From Pasteurella skyensis (GTDB lineage Bacteria; Pseudomonadota; Gammaproteobacteria; Enterobacterales; Pasteurellaceae), in the NCBI RefSeq assembly GCF_013377295.1, contig NZ_CP016180.1, forward strand, positions 1,488,001-1,552,000: a stretch of 64,000 nucleotides of DNA. Reading direction: 5' to 3'. Shown piece after piece: positions 17,024-26,684 of this stretch. The translations under genes and the position numbers were made by a program. Each line of letters starts with the position of its first letter. The first letter of the stretch is position 1. Under the pieces are notes generated by a model. The model saw only the letters and a list, made by a program, of their open reading frames with translations, made no database searches and was not told where the DNA came from.

Positions 17024-18388
17024 ATGTTAAAAAAAACAACTCTTGCGGTGGCTATCGCTTTAGCAAGTTCATTTGTTGCTATCCCTTCTATTGCTCAAGA
17101 TAACGCTGTATCTAAACAGGTAATGGTGTCTGAAAGTGCAACTTCTTTCTTAAATGGCTATGCTAAAATGGCTGATTTATTATATACAAAGAGCTATGAA
17201 GATGCTGAGCGTTTACAAGGAGCAATCAAAGCATTTGCTAAAAATCCTACTGAAAAAACATTAGACAATGTTAAAAAAGTATGGCTTAAAGCTCGTGATT
17301 CTTATGGTGTAACAGAGTCATTCCGTTTATCAAATGGCCCGATCGATGCTGAAGAAGGCTGGATTGCTGATGCCTACGGTAACTTAGAAGGACAAATCAA
17401 TGCTTGGCCTTTAGATGAAAATATGATCGATTATACTATTGATGCAGAAGGCAAACGTACTTCTGGTAATATTATCGATTCTAAAGGTAACTTTACCCCA
17501 GCAAATGGCGGTGAAAAACCTAGCCCTGTTAATGTAGATTCTATTACTGTCACAACTATCACGGATCTCAATGAGAATGGTGGTGAAGCAAATGTAGCTT
17601 CAGGTTGGCACGCTATTGAATTCCTATTATGGGGTCAAGATCAAGATTATGGCAATATGATTGCTGATAAAGTCACAAATGGTGCGATGGTTGCAGGTCA
17701 ACGTCCATTAACTGATTTTACAACAGATAAATTTGCAAAACGTCGTTTAGACTATCTTGTTGCAGCAGCCGATAAATTAGTGGCGGATATTGCATTAGTG
17801 AAAAGTGCTTGGGCTGAAAAAGTAAAAGGTCAAGATGGCTTATATCGTGCAGCTTTATTAGGAAAATTAACAGGTAAAGATGCAGCGAAAAATATCGACC
17901 AAAAAGAAGCGTTAAAACAGATCTTTGGTGGTATGGGTATGTTTGTTAAGTCTGAATTAGCGAATGAACGTATTGCCGTTGCTGTGTTAACACCTTCTGA
18001 AGAAGATGAGCATTCTTGTTTCTCTGATAATACTCACAAAGATATTGAAGATAACTACTTAAGTTTCAAATATTTATTAACAGGAAATATCAATGGTCAG
18101 CAAGTTGGTCTTAATCTATTAACTAAATTAGATGCGAAAGATCGTGCTGATATTGAAACCTTGATTGCTAAAATCGAAAAACGCATTGCAAAAGTGAATG
18201 AAATTGCTGAAACAAAAATGCATTTTGATTATCAAGTTCATCCAAATAATAAAGAAGAAGCGAAAAATATTGTTCGCTTGAAAAATGACTTACGTAAACT
18301 CGGTGATAAGATGATTTTAGTTGCGAAAGCAATGGGAATTTCTCTTACTTCTGAAGATGTGACAGATGCTGAGGAAACTAAGCTATAA
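17024..18388 (+). CDS. Imelysin (peptidase M75) family periplasmic protein, IrpA-like
   Basis: 454 residues with a Sec signal peptide (MLKKTTLAVAIALASSF, cleavage near SIAQD). The GxHxxE signature is intact at 194-199 (GWHAIE, followed by FLLWGQD). The HSCFSDNTH segment is typical of the IrpA branch of the M75 family, associated with iron uptake; peptidase activity is doubtful for most members. ATG 17024 is chosen because AAAAGGA precedes it and the signal peptide starts there; a longer frame opens at 16934. A terminator follows, but the next four genes are functionally related. Confidence 0.9.
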   Translation: MLKKTTLAVAIALASSFVAIPSIAQDNAVSKQVMVSESATSFLNGYAKMADLLYTKSYEDAERLQGAIKAFAKNPTEKTLDNVKKVWLKARDSYGVTESFRLSNGPIDAEEGWIADAYGNLEGQINAWPLDENMIDYTIDAEGKRTSGNIIDSKGNFTPANGGEKPSPVNVDSITVTTITDLNENGGEANVASGWHAIEFLLWGQDQDYGNMIADKVTNGAMVAGQRPLTDFTTDKFAKRRLDYLVAAADKLVADIALVKSAWAEKVKGQDGLYRAALLGKLTGKDAAKNIDQKEALKQIFGGMGMFVKSELANERIAVAVLTPSEEDEHSCFSDNTHKDIEDNYLSFKYLLTGNINGQQVGLNLLTKLDAKDRADIETLIAKIEKRIAKVNEIAETKMHFDYQVHPNNKEEAKNIVRLKNDLRKLGDKMILVAKAMGISLTSEDVTDAEETKL

Positions 18389-18421
18389 TTTGCTAATAAT
18401 CAAACAATTGTGAAATTGTAA

Positions 18422-18436
18422 CTGATAACGATTATA
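18422..18436. promoter_or_regulatory. Fur-box-like palindrome after the first imelysin gene
   Basis: TGATAACGATTATAA matches the 7-1-7 Fur consensus TGATAAT-N-ATTATCA at 12 of 14 positions by hand count. It lies 130 bases before the di-haem oxidoreductase gene but just upstream of a terminator hairpin, so its role is uncertain. Confidence 0.35.
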
Positions 18437-18437
18437 A

Positions 18438-18473
18438 AAAGCAGTACAATCTAAGTTGGTTGTACTGCTTTTA
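18438..18473 (+). terminator. Terminator after the first imelysin gene
   Basis: AAAAGCAGTACAA pairs with TTGTACTGCTTTT around TCTAAGTTGG. The right arm ends in TTTT on the plus strand. Confidence 0.8.
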
Positions 18474-18565
18474 TGTTCCGTAGGTACATTTTATACCCTG
18501 TTCTGTTTTTACGAATATAGGATAATTTATTTTTAGACTTTATTTTATGATGTAATGAGCTATAT

Positions 18566-19984
18566 ATGTATTTGAATTCTTTATTTTTAATTATTAGTTT
18601 AAGTTTTGGTTTAATTTCTGTTAGTTTTGCTGATAATACTGATATTGATCCTGAATTGTTAAAACCATCTACAAAACAGACAAAAGAAAAAAATCCTAAT
18701 CGTTGGTTTGAAACCAGTGAGCAACGTAACCGATTTCCTTTAAATAGAGGTATCTCTGGTATGGATTATGATGAACAAGATCTATTTACTATCGGTCGAT
18801 CTTTTTTTAAAGTGCCTTGGGTTGCAGCTCCGAGTGCTACAACAGCCAGAGACGGTCTAGGCCCACTTTTTAGTGCGAATACTTGTGCCAGTTGCCACGA
18901 CTCTCGTCGTTTTGGACGTATTAAAGATAAAGAGGGTCATATTAATCGTGCTCTGACTTTTAAACTCGTGGATCTATCTAAGCCTTATCATTTTGGTGAA
19001 ACCTACGCTGCTCAATATACCGATCCTGTCTATGGTGGTCAGATTTCCATTAATGGTAATTCGGGCGCTCTATTTGAAGCCACTCCTAAAGTAGATTTTG
19101 AATATACAACAGAAATTTTAGCGGATGGTACAAAGGTCATATTAAAAAAACCGATTCCTTCACTTGATGAGTTAAATTATGGTGCTTTGGCTCCGCAAAC
19201 ACATATTAGCTTAAGAATGTCACCAATGTTAGCAGGGCTTGGATTAGTTGAAGCTCTAACAGATGAACAAATTCTTGCAAATGCAGATCCTGACGATCTC
19301 AATAATGATGGTATTTCTGGTCGTGTCAATTGGGTTTATCACCCTTATTCACATAAAAAAATGGTAGGTCGCTTTAGCTTAAAAGCACAAACTGCTACGT
19401 TAGCAATGCAAACCGCAGATGCCGCCATTCACGATATGGGATTAATTAATCGATTTTTTCCTAAAGAAACCTGCACTCCAACACAAGTTGAGTGTTTAAA
19501 TGCACCTGTTGGATTACCTTCCCCAGAAGGCTCATTAGATTTGCCAGACTTACGCCTTAAAGGTATTGCGTTTTATGTTGGACACTTAAAAGCGCCTAAA
19601 AAACGCCAAAAAGAAAAATATAAAAAAGGATATGATATTTTTAAATCCTTAAACTGCATTGCTTGCCATAAGGAAAATTGGACAACACCATCAGGCATAG
19701 ATTTTTCTCCTTTTAGCGATTTTTTAGTACACGATATGGGAGAAGGATTAGCAGATAAAAGAAATGAATTTAATGTAGCAGGTTCTGAATGGCGAACGGC
19801 TCCGTTATGGGGTCTCGGTATTAAATTACGAGGTAAGTTAAGTCTACTCCACGATGGTCGAGCAACCAGTGTGACTCAAGCGGTATTATGGCATAGTGGT
19901 GAAGCACAACAAGCAAAAGAGGCTTTTAAAGCGTTACCAAAAGCACAACGAGAAGAGTTAATTAAATTTTTGGAGAATTTATAA
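18566..19984 (+). CDS. Di-haem oxidoreductase family protein (DHOR)
   Basis: 472 residues, exported (N-terminal signal peptide ending near VSFADN). Two c-type haem sites: CASCH at 107-111 and CIACH at 364-368. The C-terminal part has SEWRTAPLWGLG and LHDGRATSV, typical of the family once called predicted thiol oxidoreductase (COG3488), related to the MauG/cytochrome c peroxidase fold. In many proteobacteria this family sits beside imelysin genes, as here. The stop codon TAA overlaps the next ATG by one base, so the two are translationally coupled. The electron partner is unknown. Confidence 0.9.
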   Translation: MYLNSLFLIISLSFGLISVSFADNTDIDPELLKPSTKQTKEKNPNRWFETSEQRNRFPLNRGISGMDYDEQDLFTIGRSFFKVPWVAAPSATTARDGLGPLFSANTCASCHDSRRFGRIKDKEGHINRALTFKLVDLSKPYHFGETYAAQYTDPVYGGQISINGNSGALFEATPKVDFEYTTEILADGTKVILKKPIPSLDELNYGALAPQTHISLRMSPMLAGLGLVEALTDEQILANADPDDLNNDGISGRVNWVYHPYSHKKMVGRFSLKAQTATLAMQTADAAIHDMGLINRFFPKETCTPTQVECLNAPVGLPSPEGSLDLPDLRLKGIAFYVGHLKAPKKRQKEKYKKGYDIFKSLNCIACHKENWTTPSGIDFSPFSDFLVHDMGEGLADKRNEFNVAGSEWRTAPLWGLGIKLRGKLSLLHDGRATSVTQAVLWHSGEAQQAKEAFKALPKAQREELIKFLENL

Positions 19985-20991
19985 TGAAAAATTATTGGAA
20001 ACAAAGTATTAGTATTCTATTGTGTAGTCTTTCAGTGATTTGCTATGCAAATAATACTGTTGAGAATCAACAAGAAAAAACTATTTTAAGCTCTATTTAT
20101 GAAAATGTGATTTTAAAAGATTCACAACAAGCGAAGCAATCTTGTCAGCGTTTCTTAAGTGATCTTGAAAATAATAAAGATCAAACACTTTATCAACAAG
20201 ATTTTAAAAATTTGGTATTAAATTGGAAAAAGGTGGAAACCAATTATATTGCACCTGATATGGATTCTGATATGCAGGATATTCCCGTTTATTTAGATGT
20301 TTTTCATTTGGGTAATGAGAATATCCCTGAGTCTGTGTTACGCACCTTAAAGCAAGAGCAACCTGCCAATATTGCCCTGTTTAAAAACGCCTATAAAACA
20401 TTCTCTGCATTAGAGGCTGTTTTATATACTAAAGGACAATGGTCAGATCGACGTTATCAATTTACCAAAGAAATTGTTTCTTCAATGTGTGATTACTTTA
20501 ATGAAATCGATGCGTTTTATACAACACATAAACAAGATTTTGTGGCAGATGCAAATAATAGTATTGGAATGATAATTAATCGTTTAACTGCTCAATCCTT
20601 TAAACTTAAAGATTGGCGATTAGGAGATCCTGCTGGATTAACCAGTAAATACAAACATAATCCTGATCCAATGCGAGGAGAATACCCATTAAGCGGTTTA
20701 AGTATAGAAGCAGGCAAAGCCATTATACAGGCACAACTGTCCTTAATTGGGCAACAGCCTTATGCTAACTTTGCCACTTTACTCAAAGCAAGAAAACTAG
20801 AAAAAGCAGCGCAAGAAGCCAATAATCAACTTACACAGATATTAAATGGATTAAATCAATTGAAAGACTTTGATGCAGAAAAAATCAAACCAATTATGCT
20901 AGATTTAGCACACTTACATTTTACGTATTACACGACAATCTTAAGCCAGCTACCTGTAGAAGGCAAAATCTTAGAAGCAGATGGAGATTAA
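19984..20991 (+). CDS. Second imelysin-family periplasmic protein
   Basis: 335 residues with a signal peptide ending near VICYANN. The fold is recognisable from a KNLVLNWKKVETNY segment, the LEAVLYTKGQW helix and the C-terminal DPMRGEYPLSGLS region. The position of the GxHxxE motif reads FSALE, so the glycine and histidine are missing while the glutamate remains. That fits the COG3489-type lipoprotein/periplasmic branch paired with IrpA and DHOR, although no lipobox is seen. It overlaps the DHOR stop by one base. Confidence 0.82.
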   Translation: MKNYWKQSISILLCSLSVICYANNTVENQQEKTILSSIYENVILKDSQQAKQSCQRFLSDLENNKDQTLYQQDFKNLVLNWKKVETNYIAPDMDSDMQDIPVYLDVFHLGNENIPESVLRTLKQEQPANIALFKNAYKTFSALEAVLYTKGQWSDRRYQFTKEIVSSMCDYFNEIDAFYTTHKQDFVADANNSIGMIINRLTAQSFKLKDWRLGDPAGLTSKYKHNPDPMRGEYPLSGLSIEAGKAIIQAQLSLIGQQPYANFATLLKARKLEKAAQEANNQLTQILNGLNQLKDFDAEKIKPIMLDLAHLHFTYYTTILSQLPVEGKILEADGD

Positions 20992-21025
20992 TCTTTAATT
21001 TTTGTAATCATATTGGAATAGCAAA

Positions 21026-21970
21026 ATGACAATTATTCAAGATTATTTTTTAAACCCTAGCCAAAGAGTGTACTGGCTTTACTTAGTCAGTTCACTCTGC
21101 CTTGCCTGTATCTATGGGATTTTTGTTTATTTTGCTCGTGGACAACTCATTTTCAAAAAGCAAAACCTCAAAACTTATTGGTTACACCCAAGTGCCATTC
21201 TTGATTATATTTATTTTATTTTAAATACATTGATTAAGATGTTTATACTCGCTCCTCTACTCATTTCGGCAAAAGTCATTGCATTGTGGGTGTTAAAAGT
21301 TTTAATTTATATCAAACCAGATATGATGTGGACTTTTCATTTCCCTAAACCTGTTGTGATTGCCATTTATTCTTTTAGTCTCTTTATTGTGAGTGATTTT
21401 ACTCGTTATTGGCTACACCGTTGGCTACATACTGTTCCATTTTTATGGGCTTTCCATAAAGTACATCACAGCTGTGAGGTATTAAATCCACTCTCTTTTT
21501 ATCGTGTTCACCCTGTAGAAAATTTTCTTTTTGGATTACGTTATTCCCTTTCAACAGGGCTGGTCACAGGAATTTGTTTATGGTTATTTGGTTCACAACT
21601 CGGTATCTGGACTATCATTGGCAGTAATGCTTTTATTTTCCTGTTTCTACTGTTAGGGGCTAATCTTCGACATTCACATATTTATTTTTACTATCCCTCT
21701 TTTATAGAAAAATTTTTTATCTCGCCAGCACAACATCAACTACACCATACCGCAGAATTTTCTAACAAGAACTATGGGGGATACTTAGGTATTTGGGATT
21801 TCATTTTTGGTTCGTGGCAAACTGCCTCTAGTGTAAAAAAACCTGAAAAATATGGTTTTCCCACTCAGATGGCAAAACCTTATAAAACGCTAGGAGGCTT
21901 GTTACTACAACCTTTTATAGATATTTTAAAGATAAGGAGAAAACGTGATGAAAAAATCAATAAAAAATAA
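21026..21970 (+). CDS. Fatty acid hydroxylase / sterol desaturase superfamily membrane protein
   Basis: 314 residues with about four or five hydrophobic segments. The superfamily's histidine clusters for a di-iron centre are present: LHRWLH, FHKVHH, a later HSH and QLHHTAE. Members hydroxylate or desaturate lipid chains or cleave ether lipids. Bacterial substrates are mostly unknown, and it is not expected to act on sterols here. It starts 34 bases after the second imelysin gene and its end overlaps the MauG-like gene. A metal-dependent oxygenase in this otherwise haem/iron periplasmic cluster is unusual. Confidence 0.85.
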   Translation: MTIIQDYFLNPSQRVYWLYLVSSLCLACIYGIFVYFARGQLIFKKQNLKTYWLHPSAILDYIYFILNTLIKMFILAPLLISAKVIALWVLKVLIYIKPDMMWTFHFPKPVVIAIYSFSLFIVSDFTRYWLHRWLHTVPFLWAFHKVHHSCEVLNPLSFYRVHPVENFLFGLRYSLSTGLVTGICLWLFGSQLGIWTIIGSNAFIFLFLLLGANLRHSHIYFYYPSFIEKFFISPAQHQLHHTAEFSNKNYGGYLGIWDFIFGSWQTASSVKKPEKYGFPTQMAKPYKTLGGLLLQPFIDILKIRRKRDEKINKK

Positions 21971-23234
21971 TCCATCATTACGCAATACAAAATATATGTT
22001 TTTTACTACATTGGCTTTTATGTCAATTGCATTGCATTCTACCTATGCAACAGCAGATGAAAAACAAATTGCCATTAAAAAAGACAAAGCAGCATTAGAA
22101 AAAATAATACTAGGAAAAATGCTCTATTTTGATAAAGCTCTGTCTCAAAATGGCACCTTATCTTGTGCTGTTTGTCACTCTCCAACTCAAGGTTTTGTGG
22201 ATGAACGTCCTGATAATGGTAGGGTTGTTGCTTTAGGTGATGATGGTCATTCAAGGGGGGATCGTAACGTTCCTACTGCAAGCTATGCTGCCTTCTCTCC
22301 ACCTTTTCATTTTGATGAAAAACAACAAGAGTGGGTTGGGGGACAATTTTTGGATGGGCGTGCTGATACCCTTGCAGAACAAGCAGGAGGACCTCCTCTA
22401 AATCCTGTTGAAATGAATATGCCAAATAAAAAAGCGGTGATTGATCGCCTTAAAAAGAATGCTTTTTATCAAAAAATGTTTAAAAAATCCTATGGTGACG
22501 ATATTTTTGAAAATAATGAACAGGCTTATACAGCAATGACCGATGCCATAGAAGCCTTTGAAAAAAGTAAAGAATTTAGTCCTTTTGATTCTAAATATGA
22601 CCGTTATCTCAAAGACGAATATGAATTAACTGTCTTAGAAGATTTAGGTATGACACTTTTCTTCTCAAATGATAATGTTAGCTGTGCCAATTGCCATAAA
22701 TTATTTCCTGAAGGCGCAAAAAAAGAGACCTTTACCAATTTCCAATATCGTAATATTGGCGTGCCTAAAAACCTTGAGCTAATAGCATTAAATAAATTAG
22801 GAGAAGATTATATTGATAAAGGACTCGCAGGAAATGAGAAGATAAAAGATCAACCTAATTTAAAGGCTCTTAAAGGACGATTTAAAACACCTACGTTACG
22901 AAACGTGGCAGTAACCGCACCTTATATGCATAACGGTGTCTTTAAACACTTAAGAACGGTGGTTGAGTTTTATGATACTTTCAATAATCCTAAGCGCATT
23001 ATCAACCCAGAAACAGGTAAACCTTGGGGAGAAACAGAAGTTCCTGAAACCATTGATAGGGAAGATCTTGCTGCTAAAAAATTAACTGACAGAAAAGTAG
23101 ATGCTTTAGTCGCATTTATGAAAATGCTGACCGATAAACGTTACGAACCTTTATTGGAAAAATTAGATAAAGAAGAAGCACTGTTTTGGAAAAATATCAA
23201 CCACAACGATAAGAAAGAAACAAAAGCAAATTAA
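21948..23234 (+). CDS. MauG / di-haem cytochrome c peroxidase family protein
   Basis: 428 residues from ATG 21948, with AAGGAG upstream (a GTG at 21945 is also possible). The exported N-terminus is hydrophobic around residues 15-35. Two haem c sites: CAVCH at 73-77 and CANCH at 246-250. The TAPYMHNGVFKHL segment is typical of bacterial di-haem peroxidases and MauG relatives. It likely reduces peroxide or oxidises a partner in the periplasm. It overlaps the preceding gene by 23 bases and ends the cluster. IS copy 2 is inserted 29 bases downstream, before the terminator. Confidence 0.9.
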   Translation: MKKSIKNNPSLRNTKYMFFTTLAFMSIALHSTYATADEKQIAIKKDKAALEKIILGKMLYFDKALSQNGTLSCAVCHSPTQGFVDERPDNGRVVALGDDGHSRGDRNVPTASYAAFSPPFHFDEKQQEWVGGQFLDGRADTLAEQAGGPPLNPVEMNMPNKKAVIDRLKKNAFYQKMFKKSYGDDIFENNEQAYTAMTDAIEAFEKSKEFSPFDSKYDRYLKDEYELTVLEDLGMTLFFSNDNVSCANCHKLFPEGAKKETFTNFQYRNIGVPKNLELIALNKLGEDYIDKGLAGNEKIKDQPNLKALKGRFKTPTLRNVAVTAPYMHNGVFKHLRTVVEFYDTFNNPKRIINPETGKPWGETEVPETIDREDLAAKKLTDRKVDALVAFMKMLTDKRYEPLLEKLDKEEALFWKNINHNDKKETKAN

Positions 23235-23263
23235 TTTTTATCACACCAATACAAGTGTAAAAA

Positions 23264-24353
23264 GGCATAGTAGACAAAATAGTTGGTAAAAAATGGGTTA
23301 AAGCTTTATATTACTGTGCTTTAGCCCACTTTTTTGAAAATGAATAAAAAACTTGTCCTTTTTGTCATAAAACGAATATTCACAAATATGGTACCCAAAA
23401 TAATGTTCAACGTTATAAATGCTCTATTTGTAATAAAACTTTTACCTTCAAAAAATCCTTAAATTCAAGCCAAATTTGGCTAGATTACACAGAAGGTAAA
23501 CAAACCTATAAGCAACTAGCAATTAAATATAATTGCTCTGTTAGAACTATTCAAAGATATGTTTTAAAAGCCCCTAAAACGCCATTAAATATCCCACAAA
23601 ATAATAAATTGAACTTAATGATGGATACCACTTTCTTTGGTCGAAATTTTGGTGTTCTCGTTTTTATGGACACTTTATCAAAGAAGGTAATTTATCATCA
23701 AATTGTGACAACAGAAAAAAATCTTTATTATCTATTAGCAATGAATAAATTAAGAGAAAAAGGCTATATTATTCAATCTATTACTTGTGATGGAAGACGA
23801 GGATTATTAAGAGATTTTTTAAATACGCCTGCACAACTTTGCCAATTTCATCAAATAGCAAATGTAATAAGGAAATTAACAAGGAACCCTAAATCTGAAG
23901 CGGGAAAAGAGCTAAAAATATTAGTTAAAACATTAAAAAATAGCTCTAAAAACGAGTTCTATATTAATTTACATTATTGGTATTTAAAACATAAAGAATA
24001 TTTAAATGAACGCTCCGATAAAATAAATGAAAAGGGTAAATATCCTTTTAAACATCGTAATATAAGAAGTGCTTACAGGAGCTTAAAATATAATATGGAT
24101 TATTTATTTACTTTTGAAAAATATCCTGAATTAAATATAGAAAAAACAACAAATAGGCTTGAAAGTTTATTTGGAGAACTTAAACGAAAACTATCTAATC
24201 ATAATGGTTTAACCAAATACCATAAGATTATGTTTATAAAAGATTTTCTAAATAAAAGGAGTTGGTAATTATTTATAAAATAATAAAAACCAACTCATTT
24301 GTCTACTATGGGCATAGCTCCTCAAAATTACCAACTATTTTGTCTACTATGCC
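23264..24353 (+). mobile_element. IS256-like insertion sequence, copy 2
   Basis: Same 1,090-bp element as copy 1 and in the same orientation. It is flanked by a perfect 8-bp target duplication TGTAAAAA (23256-23263 and 24354-24361), which fixes the element ends. It inserted between the MauG-like gene and its terminator. Confidence 0.95.
23340..24268 (+). CDS. IS256-like transposase, copy 2
   Basis: The reading matches copy 1: zinc knuckles CPFC/CSIC, helix-turn-helix, DDE core. ATG 23340 is again one base out of frame with the zinc-ribbon frame at the A6 run. The core translates without any difference from copy 1. Confidence 0.75.
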
Positions 24354-24393
24354 TGTAAAAATAGTTGCTTTCTGCAAAAAATCACCTAAATGT

Positions 24394-24424
24394 GACCGCT
24401 TGTAGCAATACTAGCGGTCTTTTT
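24394..24424 (+). terminator. Terminator built from an uptake signal
   Basis: GACCGCT (24394-24400) pairs with AGCGGTC (24413-24419), followed by TTTTTG. The left arm is part of TGACCGCTTGT, a perfect core signal on the other strand. It probably ended the di-haem cluster before IS copy 2 arrived. Confidence 0.8.
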
Positions 24425-24443
24425 GTCCTCAATAACAGAGCGA

Positions 24444-24692
24444 TTAATTAGGAAATTGAAAATTGGCAAAGTATGATGCGAGTGTTGCAAATCTTAATTG
24501 TAATTGATGCGTAAATCTATCATCACTGGTAAATACCACAATAATAAAAATAGTCAAGAATACTGCCACTAGCCCATATTCTATCGCAGTAACACCAGAC
24601 TGTTCTTGCTTAAGATGTTGAGTTTTTTGATAAAATTTATCTATTGTTTTAACATAAACGTTGGTTGCTCGTTCATTGAATTGATTAAACAT
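24444..24692 (-). CDS. Flp-type pilin, orphan
   Basis: A type IVb pilin-like protein. After a polar leader with several Lys/Gln, the sequence reads SG-VTAIEYGLVAVFLTIFIIVVF, the Flp signature. Prepilin peptidase cleavage would follow the Gly and leave a hydrophobic helix and a short tail. The 82-residue frame starts at ATG 24692; a GTG at 24722 would add ten residues. No tad/rcp genes are nearby, so assembly machinery would have to come from elsewhere. The pre-cleavage leader (about 34 residues) is longer than usual. Confidence 0.75.
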   Translation of the reverse strand: MFNQFNERATNVYVKTIDKFYQKTQHLKQEQSGVTAIEYGLVAVFLTIFIIVVFTSDDRFTHQLQLRFATLASYFANFQFPN

Positions 24693-24753
24693 TTTTCTTG
24701 CTCTCATTTCAAAATTTAACACTACTCTTTTTGAGTATATTCCAATTTAGTTA

Positions 24754-26586
24754 TCAAACTAAAAATCCACCACTTTGATGTGTCCAAAGTTTTGTATATA
24801 TGCCATTTTTGGCTAAAAGCTCGTCGTGCGTACCCTGTTCGATAATTTCACCTTGATCAATAACAATTAAGCGATCCATCATCATAATCGTTGATAATCG
24901 ATGTGCTATAGCTAACACGGTTTTACCTTCCATTAATTCTGCCAAGTTTTCTTGAATTGCCGCTTCCACTTCAGAATCTAAAGCACTGGTAGCTTCATCA
25001 AGTAATAAAATAGGTGCATCTTTTAACATCACTCTTGCAATGGCAATACGTTGACGTTGTCCACCCGACAATTTAACACCTCGCTCTCCCACGTGAGCAT
25101 TATAACCTGTTCTTCCTTTTATATCTCTAAGGGATTGAATAAATTCAGTGGCCGCCGCTTTTTCTACTGCTTTTTGTATCTCTTGTTCTGTTGCATTTGG
25201 TCGTCCATAAAGTAAATTATCTTTTACTGAGCGGTGTAGCAATGAGGTATCCTGAGTGACTAATCCTATCTGTGAGCGTAAACTCTCTTGAGTGACATCA
25301 TAAATATTCTGCCCATCAATTTTAATACACCCATTTTGTACATCATAAAAACGTAATAATAAGCTAGTGAGTGTTGACTTACCTGCACCACTACGCCCAA
25401 TTAAACCGACTTTTTCTCCTGCTTTAATATGTAAATTAAAATCTTTGAGCAAGTAGTGATTATTATCATAAGCAAAGTCAATATGTTCAAAGGCAATATC
25501 TCCCTTAACCATATTAAGTGTTGTTGCATTCATTTTATCTTTAATCAGATGTGGCTTGGATAACGTATTCATTCCATCTTGTACTGTACCCAAATTTTCA
25601 AATAGCCGAGCGGCTTCCCACATAATCCACTGTGATAAGCCTTTAATACGCAATGCCAATGCCGTAGCCGTTGCAATAGCACCTGCACTCACTAGCCCAT
25701 TATACCAAAGGGTTAAACCCATTGTAGCGGTAAAAACCACTAACGACATACTATTAATATAATGCAACCCTTCAATAGAAGTGACTAAACGCATTTGGTT
25801 GTGTACAGTCACCATAAACTCTTCCATTGATGCTTTCACATATTTGGATTCTCTTTTGGCGTGTGAAAACAGTTTTACTGTCGCAATATTGGCATATGCA
25901 TCAGTAATACGTCCTGTCATTAAACTACGGGCATCAGATTGATCTTGAGAGGCTTTCCCTAATTTGGGAATAAAATTTCGCATAATAAAAAATAATCCAA
26001 TCAGCCAAATACCAAAAGGAAGTAATAACCAACCATCAAACTGAATTAAAATAACACTTGAAGTAATCAAATAAACGGTAATTTGTACAATCACTCCAGA
26101 TAATGTGACAACCACATCACGTACCGCCAATGCCGTTTGCATTACTTTGGCAGAAACTCGTCCTGCAAATTCATCTTGATAAAAACCCATACTTTGCCCA
26201 AGCATTAAACGGTGAAAATTCCAACGCAATCGCATTGGAAACACGCCCTGTAGGGTTTGGAAACGTAAACTGGCATTAAAGAAAGTAAATAAAAAGCCTA
26301 AAAATACAATTGATAACATAAAGAAAATGGTGGCTTTTTTAGTTTGCCATAATTGGGAAGGAGAGAGAGTGCTGACCCAATCAACAAGATCACCAATAAA
26401 TTGAAAAAGTAACCCTTCTGTCACACCAATACCTGCGGTCATCATCATCATCAAAATAATGTAAAGCCACATTCCTTTGGTCGCATCAAAAATAAAAGGA
26501 ATTAAACCTGATTTGGGTGTTTTAGGCTCATTTTGAGGATAAGGCTCAATTCGAGATTCAAACCATTCAAATAAACGATTAATCAT
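24754..26586 (-). CDS. ABC exporter, fused membrane and ATPase domains
   Basis: A 610-residue half-transporter of the MsbA/lipid-exporter type; a homodimer is expected. The N-terminal six-helix domain spans about 30-330. The ATPase domain has Walker A GRSGAGKST, the signature LSGGQRQR, Walker B ILLLDEATSALD and the H-loop AIAHRLST. It resembles an uncharacterised H. influenzae exporter of the same length. The substrate is not known. ATG 26586 is followed by uptake-signal DNA upstream, so it is probably monocistronic. Confidence 0.88.
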   Translation of the reverse strand: MINRLFEWFESRIEPYPQNEPKTPKSGLIPFIFDATKGMWLYIILMMMMTAGIGVTEGLLFQFIGDLVDWVSTLSPSQLWQTKKATIFFMLSIVFLGFLFTFFNASLRFQTLQGVFPMRLRWNFHRLMLGQSMGFYQDEFAGRVSAKVMQTALAVRDVVVTLSGVIVQITVYLITSSVILIQFDGWLLLPFGIWLIGLFFIMRNFIPKLGKASQDQSDARSLMTGRITDAYANIATVKLFSHAKRESKYVKASMEEFMVTVHNQMRLVTSIEGLHYINSMSLVVFTATMGLTLWYNGLVSAGAIATATALALRIKGLSQWIMWEAARLFENLGTVQDGMNTLSKPHLIKDKMNATTLNMVKGDIAFEHIDFAYDNNHYLLKDFNLHIKAGEKVGLIGRSGAGKSTLTSLLLRFYDVQNGCIKIDGQNIYDVTQESLRSQIGLVTQDTSLLHRSVKDNLLYGRPNATEQEIQKAVEKAAATEFIQSLRDIKGRTGYNAHVGERGVKLSGGQRQRIAIARVMLKDAPILLLDEATSALDSEVEAAIQENLAELMEGKTVLAIAHRLSTIMMMDRLIVIDQGEIIEQGTHDELLAKNGIYTKLWTHQSGGFLV

Positions 26587-26601
26587 TTTACTTCCTTTTA
26601 T

Positions 26602-26653
26602 AGCGGTATGATGATGATAAAAATTTGTAAATTTTTGGGTTCATCTTACCGCT
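26602..26653. repeat. Inverted uptake-signal pair
   Basis: AGCGGTA and TACCGCT face each other around AAAAATTTGTAAATTTTT. It lies between letB (which ends at 26685 on the same strand) and the ABC exporter and could terminate letB. Confidence 0.75.
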
Positions 26654-26684
26654 TATTATTATACCAATAAAGATTCATCTAGGG

